Made by a program: the position numbers and the translations under genes. 64,000 bases of DNA from Fuerstiella sp. (lineage in GTDB: Bacteria > Planctomycetota > Planctomycetia > Planctomycetales > Planctomycetaceae). The stretch spans positions 124,001-188,000 of the forward strand of contig JAQWOH010000008.1 in assembly GCA_029245955.1 (NCBI GenBank), read 5' to 3'. Below, in pieces: positions 1 to 8,664 of this stretch (positions are counted from its first letter, which is position 1; every line of letters begins with the position of its first letter). Under the pieces are notes generated by a model, which worked only from the letters and a program-made list of their open reading frames with translations, ran no database searches and was not told the origin of the DNA.

Positions 1-584
1 CCTTTGATACTGTTGGTGCACTGATGCCTGTATCGCGTGTCAGGTCCGCTCTCGACAGCGGACCGTGCGTCTGCAGGGACTCCAAAACCTTACGGACGGT
101 CATCTTCCGCAGAAGGCCAGGCTGAATTTGCGATGATGCCATTGAGAATCGATTACAGACTGAGGCAGTCTGCGCAGTTTGTGACCGGAACATGTCCACA
201 CCAACGAGCGGACAACAGCATCCGAATTTGACGACACCACGTCAACCATCACCATTCATTAAGCACGCTTCCCAGTGGATGTTGCACGATTCACCACACC
301 AAAAAGCCCCACCAGCAGTCACAGTCAACACATATTCAAAGGATACGAACACTCGGCTTTGCCCCGGTTGGAAGTCAGATACGCGGTATGTACGATATGA
401 GTATCCGGTTCGGTGAAGTTTTCTTGACCCACGCAGAGACGGTATCCGTTGCACCGCGTCATAGATGTCGAAATTTCTCCGGAGACACCACGGCGTGGGT
501 GGTTCGAGACGGGACAAAATTGGCAAGAAATGCGAGTGTCTCTGTTATGAGACGTTTCAAACAACCAAATGAGGAAGCTGTGTG
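1..584. other. Intergenic region upstream of the pspA-like gene
   Basis: No convincing gene is seen here; short open frames on both strands overlap each other and resemble no family I know. The only clear structure is a perfect 8-bp inverted repeat near the left edge (43-64). A Shine-Dalgarno-like GAGGAAG at 571-577 serves the next gene. The region may hold the promoter and leader of the pspA-like operon, but no sigma-factor motif could be assigned with confidence. Confidence 0.5.
43..64. repeat. Perfect 8-bp inverted repeat
   Basis: GGTCCGCT (43-50) and AGCGGACC (57-64) are perfectly complementary around a 6-nt loop. No T-run follows on either side, so it is not a typical intrinsic terminator. 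It could be an operator or part of the end of a gene left of the window. Confidence 0.5.
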
Positions 585-1334
585 ATGATCATTGGCAAAC
601 TATGGCATGCGTTTAAAGCTCAACTGAACAAACTGGCGAACTTTTTCTGGACAGCCGACCCGATCGCACAGATGCAATATGAATACGACCAGGCTGTTGA
701 GCAACTGAAGTCCGGGCGCGAAGGCCTGGCTCAGTACCGCGCACTGGTTGAACGCGTCGGACGGCAGGTCGACGGCGACAAGAAACATGTAGCTCAACTG
801 GAAGCCAAGGTGAAATCATACCTACAAGCTGGTGATCGCGAGACCGCATCGAAATTCGCTCTGGAACTTCAGAAGGCGAAGAACGAAATGGCCGAAAATG
901 CAGGTCAGCTGGAAATGCACGAAAAAGCATATGACAACAATGTCTCAAAAATTAAGCGGGCAACAAAAACGGTCGGTGACATCAAAGAGAAGATCAAGAA
1001 GTACGACGCCGAAATCAAGATGAGCCGTGCCGAAGCAGAACTTTCAGAACTCGCCGGCACCTTTGAATTTGATGTCACAACGGATCTGGGGCAGATCGAA
1101 TCCGTTCTGCAGGACAAGATCGACACCAACCGCGCAAAAGCCAGAGTTGCCTCTGACCTCTCTGAACAGGGCATGGAAGAAATTGAACGTGAAGCGGCTG
1201 CCGAATCCGCAATGGCCGAAGATGCTCTGCGTCAGTTCGAGATGGAGCTGGGAATGATCACGCCGCAGACCGCGAATGTCGGCGAGGAAACCAAGGATCT
1301 GGGACCGGCGCAAAGACAGACAGAGACGAATTGA
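585..1334 (+). CDS. PspA/IM30 family membrane-stress protein
   Basis: 249 aa, almost entirely charged, heptad-like alpha-helix, as expected for the PspA/IM30 (Vipp1) ESCRT-III-like family (usual length 220-260). The N-terminus (residues 1-25) is an amphipathic helix of the kind these proteins use to bind stressed inner membrane; residues ~28-190 form the long coiled coil and an acidic tail follows. Family members assemble into rods or rings that stabilise leaky membranes. The start at 585 is preferred over the in-frame GTG at 582 because GAGGAAG (571-577) lies 7 nt upstream. It is followed by a AAA+ ATPase and a small acidic protein on the same strand, and no PspB, PspC or PspF is present, so regulation must differ from the enterobacterial system. 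Family assignment is from sequence pattern; function is inferred. Confidence 0.85.
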   Translation: MIIGKLWHAFKAQLNKLANFFWTADPIAQMQYEYDQAVEQLKSGREGLAQYRALVERVGRQVDGDKKHVAQLEAKVKSYLQAGDRETASKFALELQKAKNEMAENAGQLEMHEKAYDNNVSKIKRATKTVGDIKEKIKKYDAEIKMSRAEAELSELAGTFEFDVTTDLGQIESVLQDKIDTNRAKARVASDLSEQGMEEIEREAAAESAMAEDALRQFEMELGMITPQTANVGEETKDLGPAQRQTETN

Positions 1335-1468
1335 GTCTGTGACAATCACAGATACATTGACCTCGTTCCCAAACTCCGTTTTGAGAACGCACGTGCCCGG
1401 AACTTTTCTTCGTCGTCGAACAGTCACACTTCTCGCTGACATCCTCCAGCCTAACGCCAACATCACCT

Positions 1469-3241
1469 ATGTCCGAAGCCAAAGAACAAACCGTCAATCT
1501 GGACCTGCCGGACTGGTATCCCAGCTGGGCACGGCAGATTGCGGAGTTGTACTTTTCCGGGACCTCCTGCTTCTTCATTCTGCACGGCAACGTCCACGAC
1601 CTGGTGCCATGCGTTAATGGTGGGAAGACCGAATTCCTGAGCCTGACTGAGTTCCTGGGCGAATACCTGTTCGGCCGCTGGGACATTGTTCTGCAGCACA
1701 ATCTCAGCAAGGGGCTGCAGGCGCTGGCGGGCAGAGACAGCGAACGACATCAGGAAATGATGCGAGACCTGACCGGACTGTTCGGACACTACCGCAACTG
1801 GTCTCGCAAGCCGGACGACATTCTACTGACGCTCGACCAGATGATTGATCGATATCTGGTGGAAGACAATCCTGAGAAGCGGAAACGCCTGGCCGTCGTC
1901 TTTGACTATGGCCAGTATCTGGTTCCGCCAGGCGAAGCCGTACAGATTTCCGGATCGATTGCGTCACGCGTAGTAAGATTTCTGGGCTGGGCAAGAAATC
2001 CGTACATTCGTCGAGTCAACATGGCCTTTTGCCTGGTGTCGGAAAGCCTGTCCGAAGTTAACGGTCGACTCGCACAAAGCCCGCATGTCGCCACAGTCGA
2101 GATTTCCATGCCGGACGAAGCGGCGCGCCAACGATTTGTGGATGCACGATCCGACAAGGTTGGTAATGGTAACGATAGTAACGTATTGACAGCCGAGCAG
2201 CTGGTCAGCAATTCCAACGGTTTAAGTCTGTTGAGCCTGGAACATCTTCTTTCCCAGACAGCTCGATCAGGCGGCGCGACCAGTCAGCAGTTCCGAGCGT
2301 TGAAGAAGACGGCCATTGAACGGCAGTGCGGAGGCTTCCTGGAATTTGTTGAACCAAAACACACCCTTGATTTGGTCGTAGGGCACACAGCAGGATGTCG
2401 TCGGCTGCGCCAGGATGCTCAGCTGATCAGTGACGGCAATTCTGACGCGGCACCGATGGGCTACCTGGTCTGCGGTCCGGTTGGTACCGGCAAGACATTT
2501 CTGGCAGAATGCTACGCGGGTTCGATCGGCATCCCGTGCGTGAAGCTGAAAAATTTTCGCAGCAAATATGTGGGCGAAACCGAAGGTAACCTGCAGAAAG
2601 TCCTGACAGTGCTGCGGAGTCTCGGGCCGGTGATCGTGATTATCGACGAAGCAGATGCCTCACTGGGCGACCGCAACCAAAGTGGCGATTCCGGAACCAG
2701 TGGCCGGATCTTCGCGATGATTGCACAGCAAATGGGTGACACTCGCTATCGCGGAAAAATCATGTGGATGCTGCTGACGTGCCGGCCTGACCTGTTGCCG
2801 ATCGACCTTAAGCGGCAGGGCCGCGCCGAAGTTCATATCCCGTTGTTCTACCCGAACGACGAAGCCGAAATCCGCAAAATGTTCAAGGTGATGGGCCGCA
2901 AGAATGACGTCTCGATCGACATGGATGAAATCGAACTGGATGGGCGTCACATGGAACTGAGCGGTGCGGACATCGAAAGCGTCGTATTGACAGCCAGGCG
3001 AGTCGCTCTGCTGAACGGACGCAGTTCTGTGAACAGCGATGATCTTGAGACAGCGCTGTCCGAGTTCATCCCGTCGGCACAGGGACTTGAAAAAGATATG
3101 CAGGAAATTGCCGCGGTCCTGGAGTGCACACAGATGGATTTCCTCAACGACGAATGGCGAGAAGCACTGCAGTCTGAGGGAGGTCGGTCTCAACTGCAGC
3201 AGCAATTGACGAAAATGAGAAACATGGTGGAACAACTTTAA
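1469..3241 (+). CDS. AAA+ ATPase, Ycf46-like, partner of PspA-like protein
   Basis: 590 aa cytoplasmic AAA+ ATPase. The C-terminal module is complete: Walker A GPVGTGKT (336-343), a pore-loop-like KYVGETEGN (366-374), Walker B VIVIIDEAD (388-396), then sensor-1 and lid regions. Residues 275-320 (linker with an LEFVEP-type segment) resemble the Ycf46 group of bacterial and plastid AAA proteins. The N-terminal 230 residues look like a second, degenerate AAA module: VVFDYGQ (143-149) sits where a Walker B would be and MPDEAARQRF (214-223) matches the end of an AAA core, but no Walker A is visible. It starts 134 bp after the pspA-like gene on the same strand, suggesting a shared transcript and an ATP-driven remodelling role on the PspA polymer; that role is inference. 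Confidence 0.85.
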   Translation: MSEAKEQTVNLDLPDWYPSWARQIAELYFSGTSCFFILHGNVHDLVPCVNGGKTEFLSLTEFLGEYLFGRWDIVLQHNLSKGLQALAGRDSERHQEMMRDLTGLFGHYRNWSRKPDDILLTLDQMIDRYLVEDNPEKRKRLAVVFDYGQYLVPPGEAVQISGSIASRVVRFLGWARNPYIRRVNMAFCLVSESLSEVNGRLAQSPHVATVEISMPDEAARQRFVDARSDKVGNGNDSNVLTAEQLVSNSNGLSLLSLEHLLSQTARSGGATSQQFRALKKTAIERQCGGFLEFVEPKHTLDLVVGHTAGCRRLRQDAQLISDGNSDAAPMGYLVCGPVGTGKTFLAECYAGSIGIPCVKLKNFRSKYVGETEGNLQKVLTVLRSLGPVIVIIDEADASLGDRNQSGDSGTSGRIFAMIAQQMGDTRYRGKIMWMLLTCRPDLLPIDLKRQGRAEVHIPLFYPNDEAEIRKMFKVMGRKNDVSIDMDEIELDGRHMELSGADIESVVLTARRVALLNGRSSVNSDDLETALSEFIPSAQGLEKDMQEIAAVLECTQMDFLNDEWREALQSEGGRSQLQQQLTKMRNMVEQL

Positions 3242-3404
3242 CAGGCCCGACGCAGGCTCCTTTCCAGCGCTCGGTCAACACCCCCGGACGGCCCCATGAG
3301 TTGCTGGTCGCGAATAAATGGCGATATGAGCTTACACTGAAAAAGATGCGTCCGCATCTAAATGACCAATCTCACTATAAAACTGATTCCCGGAGACACC
3401 CGAG

Positions 3405-3692
3405 ATGGCACGCAAAAGCTGGATTGACCCTGACACTAAAGAACCTCTGATTGACGACTACGCCAAACAAATGGAGAGCTTCATGCGAGCGTTCCAGGAT
3501 GGCGTGATTACTGACAAGGAAATCAGCGACCAGGAAGCTCAACTGGTTGATTGTATGACTGAAGTCGAAAGCAGCCTCGATGATGAAACGCACGCTAAGG
3601 TGACACGCCTGCTGTGCGAGCTCAATGCCTTCGACGTCATGCAGTTTACCTATGAAATGCAAAAGGCGCGAGCAGCCATGTTCCGCGGATAG
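3405..3692 (+). CDS. Small acidic helical protein of the PspA-AAA locus
   Basis: 95 aa, acidic and predicted helical, with no signal peptide or membrane segment. I do not recognise the family. A GGAG-like site lies upstream of the ATG, and codon use resembles neighbouring genes, so it is probably real. It follows the AAA+ gene by 163 bp on the same strand. The middle part (residues ~38-75) alternates acidic and hydrophobic residues in a way loosely like TerB or EF-hand-like helical bundles, but no calcium loop is present. Its position suggests an adaptor or regulator for the ATPase or PspA; that is inference. Confidence 0.65.
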   Translation: MARKSWIDPDTKEPLIDDYAKQMESFMRAFQDGVITDKEISDQEAQLVDCMTEVESSLDDETHAKVTRLLCELNAFDVMQFTYEMQKARAAMFRG

Positions 3693-3853
3693 ACATTTGC
3701 CACGTAGACCTTCCGGAGCGAGGCCGGGCACCTTAGCAGTGAGCCTGGCCACGACAACGGATCGGGCGTGCCGTCGTCTGACAGTTGCATGATTGCTGAA
3801 CGTTTGCCACCCGGACGCAGCATCAGGTTTCCACAACAGATTATCGGAGCAAA

Positions 3854-5164
3854 ATGATGACCAGTGACCGAAACAGCCGTCGGAACTTCCTGGCAACGTC
3901 CGCACTGAGTGTCGGCGCGCTGACAGGAATGAGCCTGCGGCAACCGCTGGCAGCTCAGGACAAGCCGACACACAAAGTGGAACGTGCCGGTGTGGGCAGT
4001 ATCGGACTTCGCTATCAGGGCAGCGTAATCGCCCATAAGGCGCAGATGTACGGCGACATCGTCGCCGTCTGCGACGTCGACAGGAACGTCAGAGACACCG
4101 CCAAAGCCGCATTCGGCAGCACGCCGCGACACTTCGAGAACTACCAGGACCTCCTGGCTCGCAAGGACGTCGATATTGTCACAATTGGAACACCCGATCA
4201 CTGGCACACGAAAATGATCATCGACGCCTGTCGAGCGGGGAAGGACGTGTACTGCGAAAAGCCACTTACGCTGACAATAGATGAGGGAAAGATTCTCCGA
4301 AAAGTTGTGCAGGAAACGGGGCGAGTCGTCCAGGTGGGGTCATGGCAGCGCAGCGATCATCGGTTTCGTCAGGCCGTGGAAATGGTGCGATCCGGCCGAA
4401 TCGGAAAGCTGCAGCGGGTTGATATCGTTCTGGGAAGGAATGTGCAGGGCGGACCGTTTCAGACGCGCCCCGTGCCGGGCAATTTCAACTGGAATCTCTG
4501 GCAGGGACAGACCCCGGACGTGCCGTATCTGGAAGAAAGATCTCACTATACATTCCGCTGGTGGTACGAATACTCAGGAGGACAGATGACGGACTGGGGA
4601 GCGCATCATCTGGACATCGCGAACTGGGCCATTAATTCGCACCCTGTCGAAATCGATGCAACGGCCAAATATCCGAATACGGTGGACAGTTTCAACGTCG
4701 CTACCGACTTTCACGCGCGGTATACGTATGCCAACGGCGTGGTCATGACCGTCAGTGATACCGGTCGCAATGGAATCATGTTCACCGGCGACCACGGGCG
4801 AATCTTTGTAAACCGAGGTACGATCCAGGGCAAACCGGTGGAAGACCTGGGCTCGAACCCACTGACTCGACAGAACTGGGCAGTGTACGATTTCGACAAT
4901 CTCGATCGGCCGGAACGAGCGGGCAAGCTGGATGCCATCATCAATCATATGGGCAACTTCTTTGACTGCGTTGAGGCTCGTAAACTGCCTGTATCTGACG
5001 TCGAAAGCCAGCACCGCAGTGTCAGCACCTGTCACCTGGGTAACATTGCCATGCGCGTCGGACACAAGGTCCGCTGGAACCCAAAAGCAGAAATATTCCC
5101 CGACGACGCGGCGGCAAATGCGTTATTGAAACGCCAACAGCGCACCGGGTTCGAAACGATCTGA
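3854..5164 (+). CDS. Tat-exported Gfo/Idh/MocA family oxidoreductase
   Basis: 436 aa. A twin-arginine signal (SRRNFL, residues 8-13, then a hydrophobic stretch ending near PLAAQ) predicts export with bound cofactor. The NAD(P)-binding Rossmann segment is GVGSIG, followed by CDVD at the end of the second strand, and the Gfo/Idh/MocA signature CEKPL is intact. Such enzymes oxidise or epimerise sugars or sugar acids; the substrate here is unknown. GGAG at 3846-3849 fits the second ATG (3857) slightly better than the first. Its TGA (5162-5164) overlaps the ATG of the sulfatase gene, so the two are likely translationally coupled. Confidence 0.88.
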   Translation: MMTSDRNSRRNFLATSALSVGALTGMSLRQPLAAQDKPTHKVERAGVGSIGLRYQGSVIAHKAQMYGDIVAVCDVDRNVRDTAKAAFGSTPRHFENYQDLLARKDVDIVTIGTPDHWHTKMIIDACRAGKDVYCEKPLTLTIDEGKILRKVVQETGRVVQVGSWQRSDHRFRQAVEMVRSGRIGKLQRVDIVLGRNVQGGPFQTRPVPGNFNWNLWQGQTPDVPYLEERSHYTFRWWYEYSGGQMTDWGAHHLDIANWAINSHPVEIDATAKYPNTVDSFNVATDFHARYTYANGVVMTVSDTGRNGIMFTGDHGRIFVNRGTIQGKPVEDLGSNPLTRQNWAVYDFDNLDRPERAGKLDAIINHMGNFFDCVEARKLPVSDVESQHRSVSTCHLGNIAMRVGHKVRWNPKAEIFPDDAAANALLKRQQRTGFETI

Positions 5165-6738
5165 TGGTGAGATTCTGCGCCGACATAAGATCGCCAGATC
5201 TCGCCCTTAGTCTCCCGCGTCGAGACACATCTGCACCAGGCTGTGCTTCGGCCATACGTCTTCCGGAATGCACGACACACAGCTTCGCAGACAGGCATCC
5301 CCCATCCGGAGTTTGGGAACAAGTCGACCATGCCGCACGTCCATACGCGTTGTTTGTAATTCTGCTGTTTGCCGCATTCCCCCTGTGCGCTGCTGATCGT
5401 CCCAATGTAGTCATGATCCTGGCGGACGATCAGGCGTATCGCGACTTCGGCTTCATGGGCAACGATCTGGTGCACACACCGAATATCGACCGTCTGGCGG
5501 CTGAATCCGCTCGGTATCCAAACGGCTATGTCCCGATGAGTGTGTGCCGTCCGTCGCTGGCAACCTTATTGACAGGACTGTACCCGCATCAGCATGGCAT
5601 CCATTTCAATCATCCTCCACCCGGCCTGAGCGTCATGCGGAAGACAATGACAGCGGCGCAATATGAACAGACGCGAGCCACCACGAACCGTTTGATCGAA
5701 AATGTTCCTACGCTGCCGCGCATTCTGGCAGAACACGGCTATGCCTGTCTGCAAACCGGAAAACACTGGGAAGGCAGTTTCCGAACTGCCGGGTTTACTC
5801 ATGGTATGACCCTGGGCAGGCCGGCCAGTCAGCTGGGAGCGGTCACCGGCACTCGACTACAAAGCAACGACGACTGGGTGGCCCACGGAAACGGCGACGC
5901 GGGTCTGACCATTGGGCGCGAAACCATGCAGCCGATATACGACTTTGTCGACGAACAAGCCCCCCGAAAACCATTCTTTGTCTGGTACGCACCGTTCCTG
6001 CCGCACACTCCTTTCGATGCGGCGCAGCGGTATCACGATGTATACAAAGGCAAACAGATTCCCGAACATATGAAACCGTACTATGCTGAAATCGCTCGTT
6101 TTGACGAAACGGTTGGTTCACTGGCTCAGTATCTGGATGACAGAAAACTACTGGACAACACGCTGATCATCTTTGCCAGCGACAACGGCTTTCGACCTCA
6201 CAAGACGAAGCGTGAAGCGTACAACTCGCGTTCGAAGCTTTCGGAATTCGAAGACGGACTCAGAACACCCATCCTGGTTCGCTGGAACGAACACGTGAAT
6301 CCTGCCGAGCATTCTCAGCTCGTTCACACGGTGGATCTGGTTCCGACCATCCTTTCCGCTGCTGGTCTGTCGGATGCGATCACTCCGCGAATGAAGGGTA
6401 TCAGCCTGCTGCCGTCGGCCACGGGAAGAGAACAGTTGCGACATCGTCCCGTTTTCGGAGCCATTTACCCGAATGACGCTCAGGTGCTGGACAATCCCTC
6501 GCTGCACGTACGTGGTCGCTGGATACGAGCCGGCCGCTTCAAGCTGCTGGTTCCCGGGCCCGCAGCGAAACCCGTCACGCTGAGTCTGTTTGATCTGAAA
6601 AATGATCCGCGTGAGACGATGAATCTTGCAGCAGTTTCTGAGTATGCCTCTTGCGTCGAGCACATGCATCAGTTACTGGATCAATGGTGGCCTCTGGACG
6701 ACATCAATCACGACATCAATCACGACATCAAACCATGA
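5164..6738 (+). CDS. Sulfatase (alkaline phosphatase superfamily)
   Basis: 524 aa as annotated. The type I sulfatase core begins RPNVVMILADDQ (residues 79-90, metal-binding DD). The formylglycine site is VCRPSLATLLTG with Cys128; the usual C-x-P-S-R has Leu in place of Arg. DNGF and HTVDLVPT motifs follow. It hydrolyses a sulfate ester on an unknown substrate, probably a polysaccharide, in the periplasm. About 60 N-terminal residues precede the likely signal peptide core (YALFVILLFAAFPLCAA), so the true start may be a non-ATG codon further in; no in-frame ATG exists between. The gene overlaps the oxidoreductase upstream and the MetE-like gene downstream (ATGA), showing a coupled three-gene operon. 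The C-terminus contains a DINH repeat. Confidence 0.88.
   Translation: MVRFCADIRSPDLALSLPRRDTSAPGCASAIRLPECTTHSFADRHPPSGVWEQVDHAARPYALFVILLFAAFPLCAADRPNVVMILADDQAYRDFGFMGNDLVHTPNIDRLAAESARYPNGYVPMSVCRPSLATLLTGLYPHQHGIHFNHPPPGLSVMRKTMTAAQYEQTRATTNRLIENVPTLPRILAEHGYACLQTGKHWEGSFRTAGFTHGMTLGRPASQLGAVTGTRLQSNDDWVAHGNGDAGLTIGRETMQPIYDFVDEQAPRKPFFVWYAPFLPHTPFDAAQRYHDVYKGKQIPEHMKPYYAEIARFDETVGSLAQYLDDRKLLDNTLIIFASDNGFRPHKTKREAYNSRSKLSEFEDGLRTPILVRWNEHVNPAEHSQLVHTVDLVPTILSAAGLSDAITPRMKGISLLPSATGREQLRHRPVFGAIYPNDAQVLDNPSLHVRGRWIRAGRFKLLVPGPAAKPVTLSLFDLKNDPRETMNLAAVSEYASCVEHMHQLLDQWWPLDDINHDINHDIKP
6700..6731 (+). repeat. 12-bp tandem repeat at the end of the sulfatase gene
   Basis: The unit GACATCAATCAC occurs twice in tandem (6700-6711, 6712-6723) with a partial third copy (6724-6731). 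It encodes Asp-Ile-Asn-His repeats at the sulfatase C-terminus and covers the ribosome-binding region of the next gene. Copy number could vary by slippage without breaking frame. Confidence 0.9.
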
Positions 6739-7901
6739 AACGCAGCACAGAAAAACTCCTTACCACACACGTCGGCAGTCTGGCCCGGCCTGATCGTCAG
6801 CTGGCTCTTCTGTTCGCCAAAGAACGCGGGGAAGCATACGAGATCGCAGAATTCGAAGCCTCAACCCGGCAGGCCGTTGATGACATCGTGAAGGGACAGG
6901 TCAAAGCGGGCATTGACGTCGTTTGTGACGGAGAACAGGGCAAGTCGAGTTTTCTGACGTACATCGCCGAACGTCTGGAAGGGTTCTCACCACGCGAACA
7001 GCAGGGAGAAGACCTGTGGGTGGATTCGCGTGAGACAATTGCGTTTCCCGAATTCTACGACGCTCACCGAAAGTCACGCGAAGGGCTGATTGCTCAACCG
7101 GTCAAACTGGTATGCACCGGCCCGGTGAAATACTGCGGCCATCAGACGCTGCAGCGTGAAATCGAAAACGTTAAAGCTGCTGCAAGAAACAATCGTGTGG
7201 ACGACGTCTTCATGACGGCCGTTTCGCCGTCTGATGTGGAAGGACAGCAGCCCAACGAATTCTACGACTCGGCAGAGGACTATCTGCACGCAATCGCAGA
7301 CGCTATGCATGAAGAATACAAGGCGATTGTGGATTCCGGACTGATTCTGCAGATCGATGACCCCCGCCTTTTGACCTATTACATCTCTCAACCTGATCTG
7401 AGTGTTGCTGACTGTCGCAGGTGGGCAGAAGTCCGAGTCGAGGCCCTGAATCATGCGTTGAAAGGGCTGCCAGCCGATCGCATTCGATTCCATACCTGCT
7501 ATGGAATCAACATCGGGCCTCGAGTCCACGAAATGAACCTGGCCGACATCGTTGACATCATGCTGAAAGTCAACGCCGGAGCCTATCTGTTTGAAGCAGG
7601 AAATCCACGCCACGAACACGAATGGAAGATCTGGGAAAACGTTAATCTGCCGGAAGGTAAAATCATCGTACCGGGCGTGATTTCTCATTCCACACCCCTG
7701 GTCGAACATCCTGAACTGGTGGCTCAGCGGCTGATTCGCTTTGCCAATATCGTGGGTAAAGAAAATGTCATCGGGGGCAGCGACTGCGGCTTTGCGTCCT
7801 TTGCCGCGACTGAACAGGAAATTCATCCACGCATCGTCTGGGCCAAGTTTGCTAATCTGGCCGAAGGCGCCCGGATCGCATCCAAAGAACTCTGGTCGTA
7901 G
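6735..7901 (+). CDS. MetE-like cobalamin-independent methyltransferase (COG0620 family)
   Basis: 388 aa, one TIM-barrel domain equivalent to the C-terminal half of cobalamin-independent methionine synthase. Likely zinc ligands are present: His253 and Cys255 (FHTCYG), Cys351 (SDCG) and possibly Glu287. The family includes methionine synthase cores, methyl-transfer proteins and the related epoxyalkane:coenzyme M transferase; all activate a thiol with Zn. No signal peptide, so it is cytoplasmic. The start at 6735 (MKRSTEK) is chosen because it overlaps the sulfatase stop (ATGA) and matches where family proteins begin (LLTTHVGSL). The tight overlap with an exported sulfatase and oxidoreductase suggests all three act on one substrate, perhaps a methylated, sulfated compound; that is inference. 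Confidence 0.85.
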   Translation: MKRSTEKLLTTHVGSLARPDRQLALLFAKERGEAYEIAEFEASTRQAVDDIVKGQVKAGIDVVCDGEQGKSSFLTYIAERLEGFSPREQQGEDLWVDSRETIAFPEFYDAHRKSREGLIAQPVKLVCTGPVKYCGHQTLQREIENVKAAARNNRVDDVFMTAVSPSDVEGQQPNEFYDSAEDYLHAIADAMHEEYKAIVDSGLILQIDDPRLLTYYISQPDLSVADCRRWAEVRVEALNHALKGLPADRIRFHTCYGINIGPRVHEMNLADIVDIMLKVNAGAYLFEAGNPRHEHEWKIWENVNLPEGKIIVPGVISHSTPLVEHPELVAQRLIRFANIVGKENVIGGSDCGFASFAATEQEIHPRIVWAKFANLAEGARIASKELWS

Positions 7902-8664
7902 ATCCCCCGACTGGTTGGCCACCAGGCAACTGCGCCGCGCCAACGTGTACTTTCCGGGTGGGACGTTGTGCCGTATTTGCACGGGAGCGCGGCCCGATGG
8001 GCGCGCGATTAAACGATACGCAGGTGACCAGACTACGCCAGTACCGCCCAACCTCACTTGTGCGGTACAGCTGCAATGCGGATGGCAGCCCATCGTCATT
8101 CGATTGGATAAAGCGGCATTGCCGTTAGATTGCACCGCAATAATAGTGCAATAGTGCCGGCCGACAGGGAATCACAAGAATGTTTGCCGCCGTGCGAGAA
8201 ACGAAGGCTGCGTTCATGCTGCTGCCACTAAGCGTTACCGGCGCAGCACTGCCGGCTCCGGTAACTGTGCCTTTCGAGCTGGTCGGCGGAATGTTTCAAA
8301 ATCGGGAAACGCCGGCCACTGATTCAGGTAATGTGGTCACGCCGCTCAGGATCTTCGTCGGTTTTGTCGCATGGGCTGTCATGGGACTGATACAGCTGAT
8401 TCCATAGTATTACGTGTACTGCTACAGAAAAATACAGCAGGACAGTCCGGCAACATCCGTGTTCGGATTATCGCCGAGTGCGATTGTGTATTCAGGATCA
8501 GGCTTTGGCATCGTTACCGTCATGCCCCTGTCTGGCTGACGTTGCCGAATTTGCCGGGACATTTAACGGCTCGTTATATTAACGTCGGCCCATGTTTGTC
8601 TTGTCTATGCCGTTCGTCGTATGCTGCCACATCCGCCTTTTCTAATATATCACGGAAAACTCCC
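7902..8664. other. Intergenic region of 763 bp
   Basis: Between the MetE-like gene and the isochorismatase-ThuA gene. It contains one marginal small frame (8180-8407) described separately. No tRNA, terminator with a T-run, or recognisable mobile-element end is seen. Confidence 0.4.
8180..8407 (+). CDS. Possible small membrane protein, doubtful
   Basis: 75 aa with two hydrophobic stretches (about residues 10-30 and 55-74). An AGGGA at 8165-8169 sits 10 nt before the ATG. After the TAG stop the same frame stays open to a TGA at about 8520 and reads plausibly as protein, so this might be an interrupted gene. No family recognised; it may equally be noncoding. Confidence 0.25.
   Translation: MFAAVRETKAAFMLLPLSVTGAALPAPVTVPFELVGGMFQNRETPATDSGNVVTPLRIFVGFVAWAVMGLIQLIP

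Noticed and set aside
7988..8004. 15-bp word shared (inverted) with 34696-34711 as a mobile-element end
   Set aside because: A 15-bp match in a 64-kb GC-rich window is expected by chance, and the flanks do not match.
7074..8135. Long minus-strand open frame opposite the MetE-like gene
   Set aside because: It overlaps a clear MetE-like gene for most of its length, has no family resemblance and is explained by codon bias of the opposite strand.
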